Shown: positions 44,406 to 54,649, counted from the first letter of the stretch. The stretch is 64,000 nt of DNA from Microbulbifer elongatus (GCF_020524885.1 NZ_JAIVKJ010000005.1:124001-188000); one strand, 5' to 3'. Notes: generated by a model from the sequence alone, not told the origin. Numbers and translations: made by a program.

Positions 44406-45005
44406 CTATTTAGATTTGGTGTGCAGCGTTTTCATGGCGCCACCCCAGTCGCCACTGGCAGCGGTGGGGAGTGCATCCACAGCGCGGTCGATGGCTTCTG
44501 CCAGTTGGTCCTGCTCTACCCTGGGTGCGCGCTGCAGTACGTAATTGACTACATCGCGGGCGTTGCCCGGGTGGCCGACGCCGAGGCGCAGACGCATGAA
44601 ATCGCGATTGTTCCCGAGAGCGGCGATGATATCGCGCAGGCCGTTGTGCCCCCCGTGGCCACCACCGCCTTTCAGGCGCGCAGTACCGCAGGGCAGGTCC
44701 AGCTCATCGTGAGCGACCAGAATAGCCTCGACGGGAATCTTGAAAAAATTCGCCAGCGGGCCCACTGCCTGGCCGCTGCGATTCATATAGGTGGTGGGAA
44801 TCAGCAGGCGGATATCCTGCCCGCCGATTCGCACACGGCCGGTGAGGCCGTGATATTTGCTGTCTGGCGCGAGCTGGGTGCCGTGGATACGGGCCAGCTC
44901 GGAGACGAAGTCGGCCCCGGCGTTATGACGCGTCCGGTCGTATTCGGGGCCTGGGTTACCCAGGCCCACAATCAACTGGATGGGCGTGTCCGGAGCCTTG
45001 CTCAA
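44406..45005 (-). CDS. pth: Peptidyl-tRNA hydrolase Pth
   Basis: This 199-residue enzyme releases peptides from peptidyl-tRNA. It contains [19 protein letters not shown], with the conserved Asn and catalytic His of RHN, plus [24 protein letters not shown]. It lies between rplY and ychF on the minus strand, 40 nt after rplY. Confidence 0.97.
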   Translation of the reverse strand: MSKAPDTPIQLIVGLGNPGPEYDRTRHNAGADFVSELARIHGTQLAPDSKYHGLTGRVRIGGQDIRLLIPTTYMNRSGQAVGPLANFFKIPVEAILVAHDELDLPCGTARLKGGGGHGGHNGLRDIIAALGNNRDFMRLRLGVGHPGNARDVVNYVLQRAPRVEQDQLAEAIDRAVDALPTAASGDWGGAMKTLHTKSK

Positions 45006-45045
45006 GGTACTTTTCCTTTATCAGGAGACCTGAACGAGAGTCGGC

Positions 45046-45684
45046 TTATGCTTCGCCGGACTCTTCACCTTCACCTTCGCCTTCTTCAGCGTCGGCTTCA
45101 ACAGCACCGCGCGGCTTGTGCACAGAGGCAACAACCAGGTCGTGGTCTTCGCCGTGGGCCAGGTCCACAGACTCAACGCCAGCCGGCAGCTTGATGTCGG
45201 AGATGTGAACGGTGCCGTCCAGTTCCAGGTCCGCCAGGTCTACTTCGATGAACTCAGGCAGCTTGGAAGCCGGTGCAGAGATGTCCAGCTCGGTCAGGGT
45301 GTGGGACACGATGCCGCCAGCCTTGACGCCTTTACACTTGTCTTCGTTCAGGAAGTGCAGCGGCACTTTAACGTGAACTTTGGTGTTGGCGGAAACGCGC
45401 TGGAAGTCAGCGTGCAGCAGGATAGGCTTGGCCGGGTGACGCTGCAGATCGCGCAGGATCACGGTTTCTTCTTTACCGTCGACGCTCAGGGTCAGTACGG
45501 AGGAGAAAACAGCTTCGTTTTCCAGAGCCTTGAACATATCTTTCTGCAGCAGAGAGATGGACTGCGGCTCAGCTTTGCCACCGTAGATGATGGCCGGAAC
45601 TTTCGCTTCCAGGCGACGCAGGCGGCGGCTCGCACCTTTCCCTTCGTCGCTACGGACGCTGGCATTCAGTTTGAAATCAGACAT
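45046..45684 (-). CDS. rplY: 50S ribosomal protein L25/general stress protein Ctc
   Basis: The 212-residue long form of L25 has an N-terminal 5S-rRNA-binding domain (about 1-95) and a C-terminal beta domain (TL5 type, about 100-185), then an acidic tail rich in Glu and Gly. It starts SDFKLNASVRSDEGKGASRRLR. The 94-residue E. coli L25 lacks the second domain. Codon use is highly optimised. Confidence 0.96.
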   Translation of the reverse strand: MSDFKLNASVRSDEGKGASRRLRRLEAKVPAIIYGGKAEPQSISLLQKDMFKALENEAVFSSVLTLSVDGKEETVILRDLQRHPAKPILLHADFQRVSANTKVHVKVPLHFLNEDKCKGVKAGGIVSHTLTELDISAPASKLPEFIEVDLADLELDGTVHISDIKLPAGVESVDLAHGEDHDLVVASVHKPRGAVEADAEEGEGEGEESGEA

Positions 45685-45778
45685 GGGGTAAACCTCAGGT
45701 TGTCTGTCCAGAAGGCCCTGCGACCGGAACCCTCTGGCGTTGCTATAAAAGGGGCAGAATCTATTGAAACGCCCAATA

Positions 45779-45802
45779 GTAAACGCCCGGCAGTGCCGGG
45801 CG
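45779..45802 (-). terminator. Terminator after prs
   Basis: CGCCCGGCA (45784-45792) and TGCCGGGCG (45794-45802) form a perfect 9-bp stem with a 1-nt centre; on the minus strand TTTACTATT follows. Downstream of it a weak rplY promoter (TTTCAA, 16 nt, TATAGC) may lie at about 45743-45770. Confidence 0.6.
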
Positions 45803-45881
45803 GGCGCGTATTCTAAGGGGAAGCGCAGGCGATTGCCAGCGCTTAAAGCGGAAGATTCGGACCGTGGCTCGCGAGCGGAGC

Positions 45882-46826
45882 TTACGAGCGGAACATCGCG
45901 GACAGGGATTCTTCGTTGCTGATGCGGCGCATGGATTCCGCCAGCATGGCAGACAGGGTCAGCTGGCGGATCTTCGGAGCTTTTTCCATTTTGTCGCCCA
46001 GCGGAATGGAGTCGGTGACTACCAGTTCATCCATCACGGAGTTGTTCAGGTTTTCGATCGCCTTGCCGGACAGGACCGGGTGGGTACAGTAGGCCACAAC
46101 TTTTTTGGCGCCGTGATCCTTCAGTGCCGCCGCGGCGTTGCACAGGGTGCCGGCGGTATCAACCATATCGTCCACCAGCAGGCAGGTGCGGCCGCTTACT
46201 TCACCGATGATGTTCATGACTTCGGCCACATTTGCCGCCGGGCGGCGTTTGTCGATGATCGCCAGGTCGCAGTCCAGGCTCTTGGCGACCGCGCGGGCGC
46301 GAACCACACCGCCGATGTCCGGGGAAACCACAACCAGATCCTCATAGCCCTGGCGCTCGATGTCGTCCAGCAGTACAGAGGAGCCGTATACGTTATCCAC
46401 AGGCACGTCGAAGAAGCCCTGAATCTGCTCGGCGTGCAGGTCGACGGTCAGAACGCGATCGATACCCACGCTCACCATCATGTCCGCCACAACCTTGGCG
46501 GAAATTGGTACACGCTGGGAGCGCACCCGGCGATCCTGTCGCGCGTAGCCGAAGTAGGGGACTACCGCGGTGATGCGGCCAGCCGAGGCGCGGCGCAGGG
46601 CATCCACCAGCAGAATCAGTTCCATGATATTGCGGTTGGTGGGCTGGCAGGTGGACTGCACCACGAACACATCGCGGCCGCGCACATTGTCAGTGATCTC
46701 CACCGCGATCTCACCATCGGAGAAGCGTTTTACCACGGCTTCCCCCAGCGGTATCGCCATATGCTCAACAACCTTTTGTGCCAGTTCCGGGTTTGCGTTG
46801 CCGGTGAAGACCATTAAGTCAGCCAC
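45882..46826 (-). CDS. prs: Ribose-phosphate pyrophosphokinase Prs
   Basis: The 314-residue PRPP synthase has the ATP flexible region [16 protein letters not shown], the metal site [17 protein letters not shown] and the PRPP-binding loop [14 protein letters not shown]. It supplies PRPP to nucleotide, histidine, tryptophan and NAD synthesis. It is upstream of rplY-pth-ychF and downstream of tRNA-Gln and ispE. Confidence 0.97.
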   Translation of the reverse strand: MADLMVFTGNANPELAQKVVEHMAIPLGEAVVKRFSDGEIAVEITDNVRGRDVFVVQSTCQPTNRNIMELILLVDALRRASAGRITAVVPYFGYARQDRRVRSQRVPISAKVVADMMVSVGIDRVLTVDLHAEQIQGFFDVPVDNVYGSSVLLDDIERQGYEDLVVVSPDIGGVVRARAVAKSLDCDLAIIDKRRPAANVAEVMNIIGEVSGRTCLLVDDMVDTAGTLCNAAAALKDHGAKKVVAYCTHPVLSGKAIENLNNSVMDELVVTDSIPLGDKMEKAPKIRQLTLSAMLAESMRRISNEESLSAMFRS

Positions 46827-47119
46827 TGCGAGTACCTTTTTCGTTGGGAGTAGATGATGTTAGTGAAATTCAGGGGTTTTCGGAGCGCGAACTGCTTGCA
46901 GGTGAGTGTGATGCCGTTTCATTGGGCGACCATTTAATGCAAGTGTAGAGGGTGGCCCTGATTGGCCGGTTATCGGGGTTGGACCCGAAGCTCCAAGGCG
47001 GGCCATGGATGGCTCGCCCGCAAACCAGTGCAGCTGGTTTGTCGGGAGCTAAGTGCGGACATGCGCCGCGCTTAGCGTTTTTCAGGAATTCATGGAGGAA
47101 CTCCTGAAAACTAAGAAAG
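46827..47119. other. Palindrome-rich non-coding region upstream of prs
   Basis: Four hairpins follow each other: GGCGGGCC/GGCTCGCC (46997-47018), AAACCAG/CTGGTTT (47022-47040), GCTAAGTGCGG/CCGCGCTTAGC (47048-47076, one mismatch, followed by GTTTTT on the plus strand) and TTTTCAGGA/TCCTGAAAA (47079-47110). Only the third has terminator form, and on the plus strand, where no gene precedes it. The prs promoter must lie in this region but I could not identify it. Confidence 0.5.
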
Positions 47120-47194
47120 TGGCTGGGGTGGAAGGATTAGCTTCGCCTGCGGCTCGCTGGTCTCCGCTGGCTGCGCCAGCTTCGGCTCGAACCT
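47120..47194 (-). pseudogene. Partial tRNA-Gln 3' end interrupted by a 49-bp insertion
   Basis: Positions 47120-47138 repeat exactly the last 19 nt of the intact tRNA-Gln (47241-47259): CCA, acceptor strand and half the T arm. The T loop is then split by 49 nt (47139-47187, with an internal GCTGGC/GCCAGC hairpin), after which CGAACCT (47188-47194) continues the tRNA sequence for 7 nt. The rest of the tRNA is missing. Confidence 0.75.
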
Positions 47195-47240
47195 GTCAGA
47201 GTGCGTTGCTTTCGCTACATTCACTGCCAACCTGAAAATA

Positions 47241-47315
47241 TGGCTGGGGTGGAAGGATTCGAACCTTCGCATGACGGGATCAAAACCCGCTGCCTTACCG
47301 CTTGGCTACACCCCA
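47241..47315 (-). tRNA. tRNA-Gln (UUG), copy 2
   Basis: This is identical over 75 nt to the tRNA at 41863. It begins 21 nt after the ispE stop on the same strand and is probably part of that transcript, an arrangement found between ispE and prs in pseudomonads. Confidence 0.96.
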
Positions 47316-47336
47316 GCAATGTTGCAGTTAGTCAAT

Positions 47337-48257
47337 TTAGACTGTTGCTGCAAATTTCGCGAGTTGCTTGTGAGTGGGGGATTTATCCACACCTCGAGCA
47401 ACAAAGGCGCTCCATCCTTCAGGTCGCCCGGCATACGCTTTCTGCGCTGCCGACTCTGACTCGAAGCCGGCAAATACACATGCGCCGGTTCCTGTCAGTT
47501 GCGCCTGCCCGTGTTGCGAAAGCCATTCTCTGGCTTCGCGTACCTCGGGGTAGAGGCTCTCAACCAGTGGCTGGAAATCGTTACCGGCATGATCGTTCAG
47601 CCAGTGTGTGTTCAGCCGCCTGTCGCGAAGGGCCGCTAATGTAATTGCGGCGGAATCTCTTGTCAAACGCGGATCGGAAAAAAGCGCCGCGGTGCTCACG
47701 TGGCAGTCAGGTGTGAGCACCAGGTACCAGCGGGGCTCAATGGAAACCGCGGTCAATCGTTCGCCAACGCCCTCAGCAAAGGCCGAGTGGCCTCGTACGA
47801 ATACCGGTACATCCGCGCCCAGTTGTCGCCCCAGTTCAGCGAGTGCGTCCAGCTCAAGCTCGCACTGCCACAGCTGGTTCAGCCCCAGCAGGGTGGTTGC
47901 GGCGTCACTGCTGCCGCCGCCGATGCCGCCGCCGGCAGGGAGAGTTTTTTGCACGGAAATACGTGCCCCGAGATCGGCACGGCCACAGGTCTGTCTCAGC
48001 AATTCTGCCGCACGGTAAATCAGGTTCTGTTCGGGACTCACGTCCACACCCGGGCAATGCAGGTGAATGCTGCTGTCGTCAGTAACTTCAAAGTGCAGCG
48101 TGTCGCCAAAATCCAGCAGCTGAAAAACCGTTTGTAGCTCGTGATAGCCGTCTTCGCGGCGGCCGAGTATGCGCAGCATCAGATTCAGCTTTGCCGGCGC
48201 AGTGAGGGTAAGGTGATGCCCATGCTTGGGGGCGGGTCTGGAGAAGGATGTGTTCAT
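47337..48257 (-). CDS. ispE: 4-diphosphocytidyl-2-C-methyl-D-erythritol kinase IspE
   Basis: The 306-residue GHMP kinase phosphorylates CDP-methylerythritol in the MEP isoprenoid pathway. The N-terminal APAKLNLMLRILGRREDGYHEL and the ATP loop LPAGGGIGGGSSDAATTL are diagnostic, as is the C-terminal LTGTGACVFAGF. It lies between lolB and tRNA-Gln on the minus strand. Confidence 0.96.
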   Translation of the reverse strand: MNTSFSRPAPKHGHHLTLTAPAKLNLMLRILGRREDGYHELQTVFQLLDFGDTLHFEVTDDSSIHLHCPGVDVSPEQNLIYRAAELLRQTCGRADLGARISVQKTLPAGGGIGGGSSDAATTLLGLNQLWQCELELDALAELGRQLGADVPVFVRGHSAFAEGVGERLTAVSIEPRWYLVLTPDCHVSTAALFSDPRLTRDSAAITLAALRDRRLNTHWLNDHAGNDFQPLVESLYPEVREAREWLSQHGQAQLTGTGACVFAGFESESAAQKAYAGRPEGWSAFVARGVDKSPTHKQLAKFAATV

Positions 48258-48348
48258 TGAGCGGTGGGTATTGGATTGCTGGCGGCCAGTTTAACAGCCG
48301 CCAGCATCTTCGGGGAGGCACCTAAAGCAGATGTCCTTTAAGGTCGAC

Positions 48349-49011
48349 TTATCTGGGAACCCACTCCTTGATCACCACGGTAACGCTTACCGGACCAGCT
48401 GCATTATTGGTGGCCGCCTTGATGCGACTGGGAAGCTGGAAGGCGCCGACGGACTGGTAGCCACTGAAATTCAGTTGCCAGCCGGACTGTTGCAGGCTTT
48501 GCAGTAGTCCTTTGGAATCTTTCTTTTGCCCGGCGACCGCGCCTGGTGCAGGCAGGCCGCGCACCCAGTAGAACATCTCTGAAACCGGTAGTGGCCAGCC
48601 CATGATTTGCTCTGTCAGTTGCGCCGGGTCAGAGGCCATTACAGCGGGGTCGCTGCCCCTTTGCAGGCTGACGCCGCCCGGTGATCCACTGATGGTGGTG
48701 GCGCCGGCGCCCAATGGGCCGCTCAGGTGAATGCGGTAGTTGGCGTTGGCCTGCTGCCAGATCAGGTTGGCGCTACCGTTTTCTTTAGGTGAACGCACAC
48801 CCAGTTTGCCTTTGGCCTCCCAGCGCTGGAGTGCCGCTGCAGACTGTGGTTGTGCAGCCTGTTGCGCGGGCGGTTGCTGTGGTTGCGGCTTTTGTGAGCT
48901 GCAAGCGGTGAGTGCGAGCAACAGGACTGCGCCCACTATTTGCAGGGCGCGTTGTGCGCCCTGGGAAAATTGAAAAGAGGGCAGAGAGAGAACGTCAGCT
49001 TTCCGTAACAT
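48349..49011 (-). CDS. lolB: Outer-membrane lipoprotein LolB
   Basis: This 220-residue protein has a lipoprotein signal with lipobox LALTAC (Cys37), a Gln/Pro-rich linker and the LolB core (WEAKGKLGVRSPKENGSANLIWQQ). LolB accepts lipoproteins from LolA and inserts them in the outer membrane. The signal region is longer than usual, with about 20 residues before the hydrophobic part. It overlaps the end of the TPR gene by 17 nt. Confidence 0.93.
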   Translation of the reverse strand: MLRKADVLSLPSFQFSQGAQRALQIVGAVLLLALTACSSQKPQPQQPPAQQAAQPQSAAALQRWEAKGKLGVRSPKENGSANLIWQQANANYRIHLSGPLGAGATTISGSPGGVSLQRGSDPAVMASDPAQLTEQIMGWPLPVSEMFYWVRGLPAPGAVAGQKKDSKGLLQSLQQSGWQLNFSGYQSVGAFQLPSRIKAATNNAAGPVSVTVVIKEWVPR

Positions 49012-50926
49012 GCTGTTCCAGTCTTTGTTGATCCTGTAGCCGCTGCATGGCCGCTGGGATTAGTTTACTTTCGGGGTTGGACTGCAATCCCTGCTCCCAC
49101 ACCTGCATGGCCTGTTGGTGTTTTCCAAGTGCCCATAGAGCTTCGCCCAGGTGTGCGGCAATTTCGTGGTCTTTCATCAGCTCGTGAGCTTTTTGCAGGT
49201 ACCTCACGGCTTCGACGTGGTTGCCCAGGCGATGATGTGCCCAGCCCATGCTATCGATGATGGCGGGGTCGTCCGGGCTTAGTTCCAGTGCTTTAGTGAT
49301 CAGTACCAGCGCCTCATCGAGGCGGTCGTCATAGGAAAGCAGTTTGTAACCCAATGTGTTAAGCAGGTTCGCATTATCCGGGTCGCGGGACAACAATTTA
49401 CGCAAACCCAGTTCAAAATTTTCTACATCGCCGAGCTGCTCACTGGCCATTGCATGTGCGTAGACAAGGCGGTTGCTGTCGTCATTGCGCTTGAGGGCGT
49501 CCGCCAATAACGTCTGCGCTTCCTTCAAATAACCATGTTTGGTCAGCAACTCCGTCTGCAGCAGATAAAACTGTTCCTCCTGCGCGGGGTGGCGTTGGCG
49601 CAGTTCTTCAAACCACTCCTGGGCGCCCTCGGTGTTGCCACTGGCCGCAAGCAGGTTGGTGCCGCGGGTAATGGCCGGCACATAGTCGCCGCCGGGACGC
49701 ACCATGCGGTAATGCGTCACCGCTTCTTCGATTTCACTGGTTTGTTCGGCAATGCCCGCGAGATAGAAGTGCGCGGCAGATTCGTGCTCTCCCAGTGCCA
49801 GCAGTTTTTCCAGCAGGGGTTTGGCGTTATCAAACTGATTGGTTTCGTACTGAATCAGGGCCAGCGAGAGAATCAGGTTGGCGTCGTTGGGGCGCTGTTT
49901 TACCAGCTCCACAAACTGATGCTGGGCCAGGTCCAGATCTTCCCGGATTAGCAGGCGGGCGTATTGAAGCCGCAGGCGGCTCTCCTTGGGATAAAGGTTG
50001 ACGAGGTTTTCCAGCAGTCGGCGCGCCTCCTTGTTGCGCCCCATATCGATCAGGACATGAGATTCCAGTAGTGGGGCGTCGAGCAATGACGGGTCGCGCT
50101 CCTGAACCTGGCGAGTGAGTTTCAGGGCCTCTTCTGATCGTTTATTGGCGCGCAGCATCATTGCCAGCGCGAGGGATACCTCGTTGTTGTTGGGGTGTTT
50201 CAGCGACAGGCGCTGAAATTCAGGCAGGACTTTTGCCGCCAGTTCGTCGTTGTCCACAACGGTGGCGGCAACCGATTGCAGTGGCGCATCGGCGCCGAGA
50301 TCCAGCGCCAGCTCCGCGTGGCGCATGGCGGCATCTAGCTCGCCGGCGAGGGTGAGCTCGGCAGTGGCGGCCAGCTGCGCATCCGGGTTCTCTGGCTCCA
50401 GTTCTACCCATAGCTGGGCAGAACGCAGGGCTGCGCGGCGCGCATTGAGGAAGCGCGCGATGCGGGTAGCGCGGGCGGCGATACCGGCATCCTTGGTGCG
50501 TTCAGCCTGGAAGTAGTAGTTGGCGAGGGCAAGGTCGTACTGCTCGCGGTTGCCGGCCACTTCGGCGACCAGCAGCGTGTAGAAAGTCTCGATAGGGAAA
50601 GGCCTGGTTTTGCTTTCAGGCTCGGCCACGGATTTGGTCGCTGGTTCGCCGGTCGGGTCGGTAGAAGGCGTGGCGGTGGTCGCCTGCCCGTCCGCTGGCT
50701 GCTCCGAGACGGATTCCGGCGTCTGGTCAGCGGCTGCGAGAGTGGGCGGGTTCTGCACACTGTGTGGTTGCTGGGTACAGGCGCACAGAACCGCCATCGA
50801 AACGGCCGCGGCCAGTCGTTTTCCGTGGCGGCACTCCGCTGGTTGCTGGAGCCGGGGGGCTGCCACTGTGCGCATAAGGCGTGGCGTTAACAGGGTGGCG
50901 AGCACTGGGAGGGAGAAAAGCTGCAT
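48995..50926 (-). CDS. TPR-repeat protein upstream of lolB
   Basis: The 643-residue protein (start ATG 50926; ATG 50875 is a shorter option, neither with a clear ribosome site) has a signal region with possible lipobox VLCAC, a low-complexity Thr/Pro/Glu segment, and then TPR repeats from about 110 to 620, such as NTLGYKLLSYDDRLDEALVLI and DSMGWAHHRLGNHVEAVRYL. TPR proteins in this position, before lolB and divergent from hemA, are common in Pseudomonas and relatives. It probably acts in the periplasm or at the outer membrane; no specific role is known. Confidence 0.82.
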   Translation of the reverse strand: MQLFSLPVLATLLTPRLMRTVAAPRLQQPAECRHGKRLAAAVSMAVLCACTQQPHSVQNPPTLAAADQTPESVSEQPADGQATTATPSTDPTGEPATKSVAEPESKTRPFPIETFYTLLVAEVAGNREQYDLALANYYFQAERTKDAGIAARATRIARFLNARRAALRSAQLWVELEPENPDAQLAATAELTLAGELDAAMRHAELALDLGADAPLQSVAATVVDNDELAAKVLPEFQRLSLKHPNNNEVSLALAMMLRANKRSEEALKLTRQVQERDPSLLDAPLLESHVLIDMGRNKEARRLLENLVNLYPKESRLRLQYARLLIREDLDLAQHQFVELVKQRPNDANLILSLALIQYETNQFDNAKPLLEKLLALGEHESAAHFYLAGIAEQTSEIEEAVTHYRMVRPGGDYVPAITRGTNLLAASGNTEGAQEWFEELRQRHPAQEEQFYLLQTELLTKHGYLKEAQTLLADALKRNDDSNRLVYAHAMASEQLGDVENFELGLRKLLSRDPDNANLLNTLGYKLLSYDDRLDEALVLITKALELSPDDPAIIDSMGWAHHRLGNHVEAVRYLQKAHELMKDHEIAAHLGEALWALGKHQQAMQVWEQGLQSNPESKLIPAAMQRLQDQQRLEQHVTES

Positions 50927-51411
50927 ATAAACGTGTCCGTACGTTCGCGCCACGCACCGTTTGGCGACCGGTCTCTGGCCGGGTCGTGGCGCTGAAGTCA
51001 CTGCATCCGGCAGCAACCAAAGGCCAATCTTTGTGGTGAGGCGTCTGTTGGCGTATTTTTCCGGGTTATCGCCGTATAATTCTAGTTCTGAATTCTGTGT
51101 CCTGCGGTGCCGGCCCGAATCGAGCAACAAAGTCAGCACTTTTTTAAACCGACGGATAGCAGTTCTGCGCCGTCGTTGAGGCGCCTGTGATCAGGCTGGT
51201 TCGGTTGAGTCTGGCGCCTGATGGCCAGGTACCCCGGGAGGGCGGCTGTGCCGGCCCCGGCATGACGGCCAGGGACATACAATTGCAGCGATAGCTTGAT
51301 ACCGCTTGCACGGCGTGCGGCAGCCCCGGACAATGTGCGACCTTTTTACCGACAGAAGTACCATTTTCGGGACGGGTGTATAGAGGCACCCGGACGAGAT
51401 GATGAGAGCCT
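50927..51411. other. 485-nt divergent region between the TPR gene and hemA
   Basis: On the plus strand TATAAT at 51075-51080 is a perfect -10 box, but the -35 position is poor (CGTATT at 17 nt); it may drive hemA with a leader of some 330 nt. A 14-bp palindrome TGCCGG-CC-CCGGCA lies at 51249-51262. Open frames across this stretch look spurious. Confidence 0.4.
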
Positions 51412-52716
51412 ATGCCGATCCTAGCTCTGGGAATCAATCACGATAGTGCGCCGGTTGCCGTGCGCGAGCGGGTTGCGTTCGCGCCCGAGGTGATGCCCAG
51501 TGCGCTGGCGGAAGCACGCGCGGCACTGGATTGTCGTGAACTGGCCATTCTCTCGACCTGCAACCGCACCGAGATTTACGGTGAGGTGACTCCTGAGTCT
51601 GTGCTGGCGTGGATATCCCGCTATCACGATGTCCCCATGGAGCAGCTGACCAGCTGTTACTACCAGTTCACTGATGAAACCGCTGTGCGCCATATGATGC
51701 GGGTAGCCTGCGGCCTGGACTCGCTGGTATTGGGCGAGCCCCAGATTCTTGGGCAGATGAAGTCCGCCTACGCAGTGGCGAGAGAGTCCGGCAGTGTCGG
51801 TTCTACCCTGCACAATGTGTTCCAGCAGGTGTTTTCGGTAGCGAAAAAAGTGCGCACCGAGACCGCTATTGGTGAAAACCCTGTCTCTGTGGCCTTCGCC
51901 GCGGTGTCGCTGGCGTCGAGGATTTTTACCGATCTCGGCCAGCAGACTGCGCTGTTGATCGGTGCCGGGGAAACGATCGAGCTGGTGGCCCGCCATTTGC
52001 TGGATAAAGGGGTGAAAAAGCTGATCGTTGCCAACCGGACTTTGCACCGGGCGCAATCGCTCGCGGAAGAGTTTGGCGCCGAGGCGATTCTGCTCGCCGA
52101 TATTCCCAATGTTTTGCCGCGCGCGGACATCGTGATCAGCTCCACCGCCAGCCAGCTGCCTATTCTCGGTAAGGGCGCGGTGGAGACGGCGCTCAAGCAG
52201 CGCCGCCACAGCCCCATGTTTATGGTGGATATCGCGGTGCCCCGGGATATCGAGCCACAGGTGGGCAAGCTCGATGACGTCTACCTCTATACAGTGGACG
52301 ATCTGCGCGGCGTGATTGACGAAGGCCGGCGCCTGCGCGAAAAAGCCGCCGAAGCCGCCGATCTGATCGTCGATTCTGCCGCCCACGATTTCATGCGCGA
52401 GCACCGCAGCCTGCGCGCGGTGGACTCCATTCGCAGTTACCGGCAACAAGCCCAGGGCATCAGCAAGGAAGAGCTGGAAAAAACACTGATCCAATTGCGC
52501 ATGGGTGGTGACCCGGAACAGCTGATGGAGCAACTGGCCCGCTCTCTGACCAACAAACTGATTCACGCACCCACCGTGGCCCTGCGTCAGGCCACCGCCG
52601 ATGGTGATCTGGAGCGGTTGCGCATCGCGCGGGAAATTATCGGCCTGGCCCCGGAAAAAGGGGGCCAGCAAATGGATGTATCGGCCACGTCGCCGGATAA
52701 GAAGAAACTCAAGTAA
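51412..52716 (+). CDS. hemA: Glutamyl-tRNA reductase HemA
   Basis: HemA reduces glutamyl-tRNA to glutamate-1-semialdehyde, the first step of tetrapyrrole synthesis. The 434-residue protein has the catalytic Cys in [13 protein letters not shown], the [17 protein letters not shown] segment, the NADPH loop [15 protein letters not shown] and a C-terminal dimerisation helix (from about 320). Its stop overlaps the prfA start by one base. Confidence 0.97.
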   Translation: MPILALGINHDSAPVAVRERVAFAPEVMPSALAEARAALDCRELAILSTCNRTEIYGEVTPESVLAWISRYHDVPMEQLTSCYYQFTDETAVRHMMRVACGLDSLVLGEPQILGQMKSAYAVARESGSVGSTLHNVFQQVFSVAKKVRTETAIGENPVSVAFAAVSLASRIFTDLGQQTALLIGAGETIELVARHLLDKGVKKLIVANRTLHRAQSLAEEFGAEAILLADIPNVLPRADIVISSTASQLPILGKGAVETALKQRRHSPMFMVDIAVPRDIEPQVGKLDDVYLYTVDDLRGVIDEGRRLREKAAEAADLIVDSAAHDFMREHRSLRAVDSIRSYRQQAQGISKEELEKTLIQLRMGGDPEQLMEQLARSLTNKLIHAPTVALRQATADGDLERLRIAREIIGLAPEKGGQQMDVSATSPDKKKLK

Positions 52717-53801
52717 TGAAAGCTTCTGTACAACAGAAACTCGACAACCTGGTGGAGCGCCACGAGGAAGTTTCCGCGTTGCTCGGCGATGCGGAAATCA
52801 TCAGCGATCAGGACAAGTTCCGCGATCTTTCGCGGGAGTTTTCCGAGCTGGAAGAAGTGGTTAAGTGCTATAGCCGTTATAAGTCCCTGCAGGATGATAT
52901 GGCCACCGCCCGCGAAATGCTCGATGAAAGCGATACAGAAATGCGGGAGATGGCGCAGGAGGAACTGCGCGAGGCCGAAGTGCAGGTGGAGCCGCTGGAA
53001 AAAGAACTGCAGACCCTGCTGTTGCCCCGCGACCCCAACGACCGCAAGAACGTCTATCTGGAAATTCGCGCCGGTACCGGCGGGGACGAAGCCGCTATTT
53101 TTTCCGGCGACCTGTTTCGCATGTATTCCCGCTATGCGGAAAAACAGGGCTGGCGCATCGAGGTAATCAGCGAAAACCCCGGTGAGCACGGCGGCTACAA
53201 GGAAATCATCACCCGTGTTGCCGGTGAAGAAGTCTACGCAAAACTGAAGTTCGAGTCCGGCGCGCACCGGGTGCAGCGGGTCCCGGAAACTGAGTCCCAG
53301 GGGCGTATCCATACTTCCGCGTGTACCGTGGCGGTGATGCCTGAACCAGACGAGCGCGATGCTATCGAGATTAATAAAGCGGACTTGCGCACCGATACCT
53401 ACCGCGCCTCTGGAGCCGGTGGTCAGCACGTCAACAAAACCGACTCTGCAGTGCGCTTGACCCATATTCCTACGGGTATTGTGGTGGAGTGCCAGGACGA
53501 GCGCTCACAGCATAAAAACCGCGCCAAGGCCATGGCATTGCTGCAGGCCAAACTGAACAGTGCCCAGGAATCTGCCGCCGCCCAGGAAATTTCCGACGCG
53601 CGCAGAAACCTGGTAGGCAGTGGCGATCGCTCCGAGCGTATTCGCACGTACAATTTCCCGCAGGGCCGGGTGACCGACCACCGCATCAGCCTTACCTTGT
53701 ACAAGCTAGATGAAGTGATGCAGGGCGCGCTGGATGAAGTGATCGGGCCGCTGCGCACCGAATACCAGGCAGACCAGCTGGCGGCCCTGGGGCAGAACTG
53801 A
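52716..53801 (+). CDS. prfA: Peptide chain release factor 1
   Basis: The 361-residue factor reads UAA and UAG. The catalytic GGQ is in [15 protein letters not shown] and the codon-recognition region has [18 protein letters not shown]; its GGQ glutamine is methylated by PrmC, encoded next. Start ATG 52716 overlaps the hemA stop (TAATG), so the genes are translationally coupled. Confidence 0.97.
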   Translation: MKASVQQKLDNLVERHEEVSALLGDAEIISDQDKFRDLSREFSELEEVVKCYSRYKSLQDDMATAREMLDESDTEMREMAQEELREAEVQVEPLEKELQTLLLPRDPNDRKNVYLEIRAGTGGDEAAIFSGDLFRMYSRYAEKQGWRIEVISENPGEHGGYKEIITRVAGEEVYAKLKFESGAHRVQRVPETESQGRIHTSACTVAVMPEPDERDAIEINKADLRTDTYRASGAGGQHVNKTDSAVRLTHIPTGIVVECQDERSQHKNRAKAMALLQAKLNSAQESAAAQEISDARRNLVGSGDRSERIRTYNFPQGRVTDHRISLTLYKLDEVMQGALDEVIGPLRTEYQADQLAALGQN

Positions 53802-53806
53802 TTCCG

Positions 53807-54649
53807 ATGGCCACCGTAAAGGAAAACCTGCTGCGCGCGACGGAACTGGCAGAAAGCGACAGCCCGCGGCTGGACCTGGAGGTGTTGCTCTGCCACCTGC
53901 TCGGCAAGTCCCGTGCCTGGCTCTACACCTGGCCAGAACACTCGCTGGATGAATCCCAGCAAACTGAATTTGATGCCCTGGTAGCGCGGCGCATCGCCGG
54001 AGAGCCGGTGGCCCACCTCACCGGCAGCCGGGAGTTTTGGTCCCTGCCGTTAAAGGTCAATCGCTCCACTCTGATTCCGCGCCCGGACACCGAGGTGCTG
54101 GTGGAAACCGTGCTGTCGCTTTGCCCGCAAACTGAGGCAAGCGTACTTGACCTGGGCACCGGTACTGGTGCTATTGCCCTGGCACTGGCCAGTGAAAAAA
54201 AACACTGGCAGATCACCGCCGTCGATACCATGCCGGCGGCGGTGGCGCTGGCGGAAGAAAATCGAAAGTTGCTCGGTTTCCACAATGTGGAAATCCTGCA
54301 GAGCGACTGGTTTTCTGCACTGGCAGACCAGCGTTTTGATGTGATCGTCAGCAACCCGCCCTATATCGATACCCAGGATCCGCATTTACGAGAAGGTGAC
54401 GTGCGTTTCGAGCCGTTGTCGGCACTGGTAGCGGATGAGCAGGGGCTGGCGGATATCCGCAAAATAGCGGCTGACGCCCGCGGTTTTCTCTCCCAGAATG
54501 GCATGCTTGCTGTGGAACACGGTTGGGAGCAGGGCAAGGCGGTAAGAAAAGTTTTCGCAGAACACGGCTATACCGAAGTGGAAACCCGTCTTGACTATGC
54601 CGGGCGGGAACGTATTACGCTCGGCCGATATCACAACGCTCTCCCGTAG
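53807..54649 (+). CDS. prmC: Release factor glutamine methyltransferase PrmC
   Basis: The 280-residue SAM methyltransferase has an N-terminal helical domain (about 1-85), the SAM loop VLDLGTGTGAIALAL and the amide-methyltransferase NPPY in VSNPPYIDTQDPHL. It methylates the GGQ glutamine of RF1 and RF2. The gene starts 5 nt after prfA. Confidence 0.96.
   Translation: MATVKENLLRATELAESDSPRLDLEVLLCHLLGKSRAWLYTWPEHSLDESQQTEFDALVARRIAGEPVAHLTGSREFWSLPLKVNRSTLIPRPDTEVLVETVLSLCPQTEASVLDLGTGTGAIALALASEKKHWQITAVDTMPAAVALAEENRKLLGFHNVEILQSDWFSALADQRFDVIVSNPPYIDTQDPHLREGDVRFEPLSALVADEQGLADIRKIAADARGFLSQNGMLAVEHGWEQGKAVRKVFAEHGYTEVETRLDYAGRERITLGRYHNALP

Noticed and set aside
47120..47259. An intact integrative element at tRNA-Gln
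   Set aside because: The repeats are only 121 bp apart and enclose no integrase or other gene, so at most a scar remains.
47053..47644. Small plus-strand open frames around the second tRNA-Gln
   Set aside because: They are translations of the antisense tRNA, its partial copy and the palindromes; none has a ribosome site or recognisable domain.
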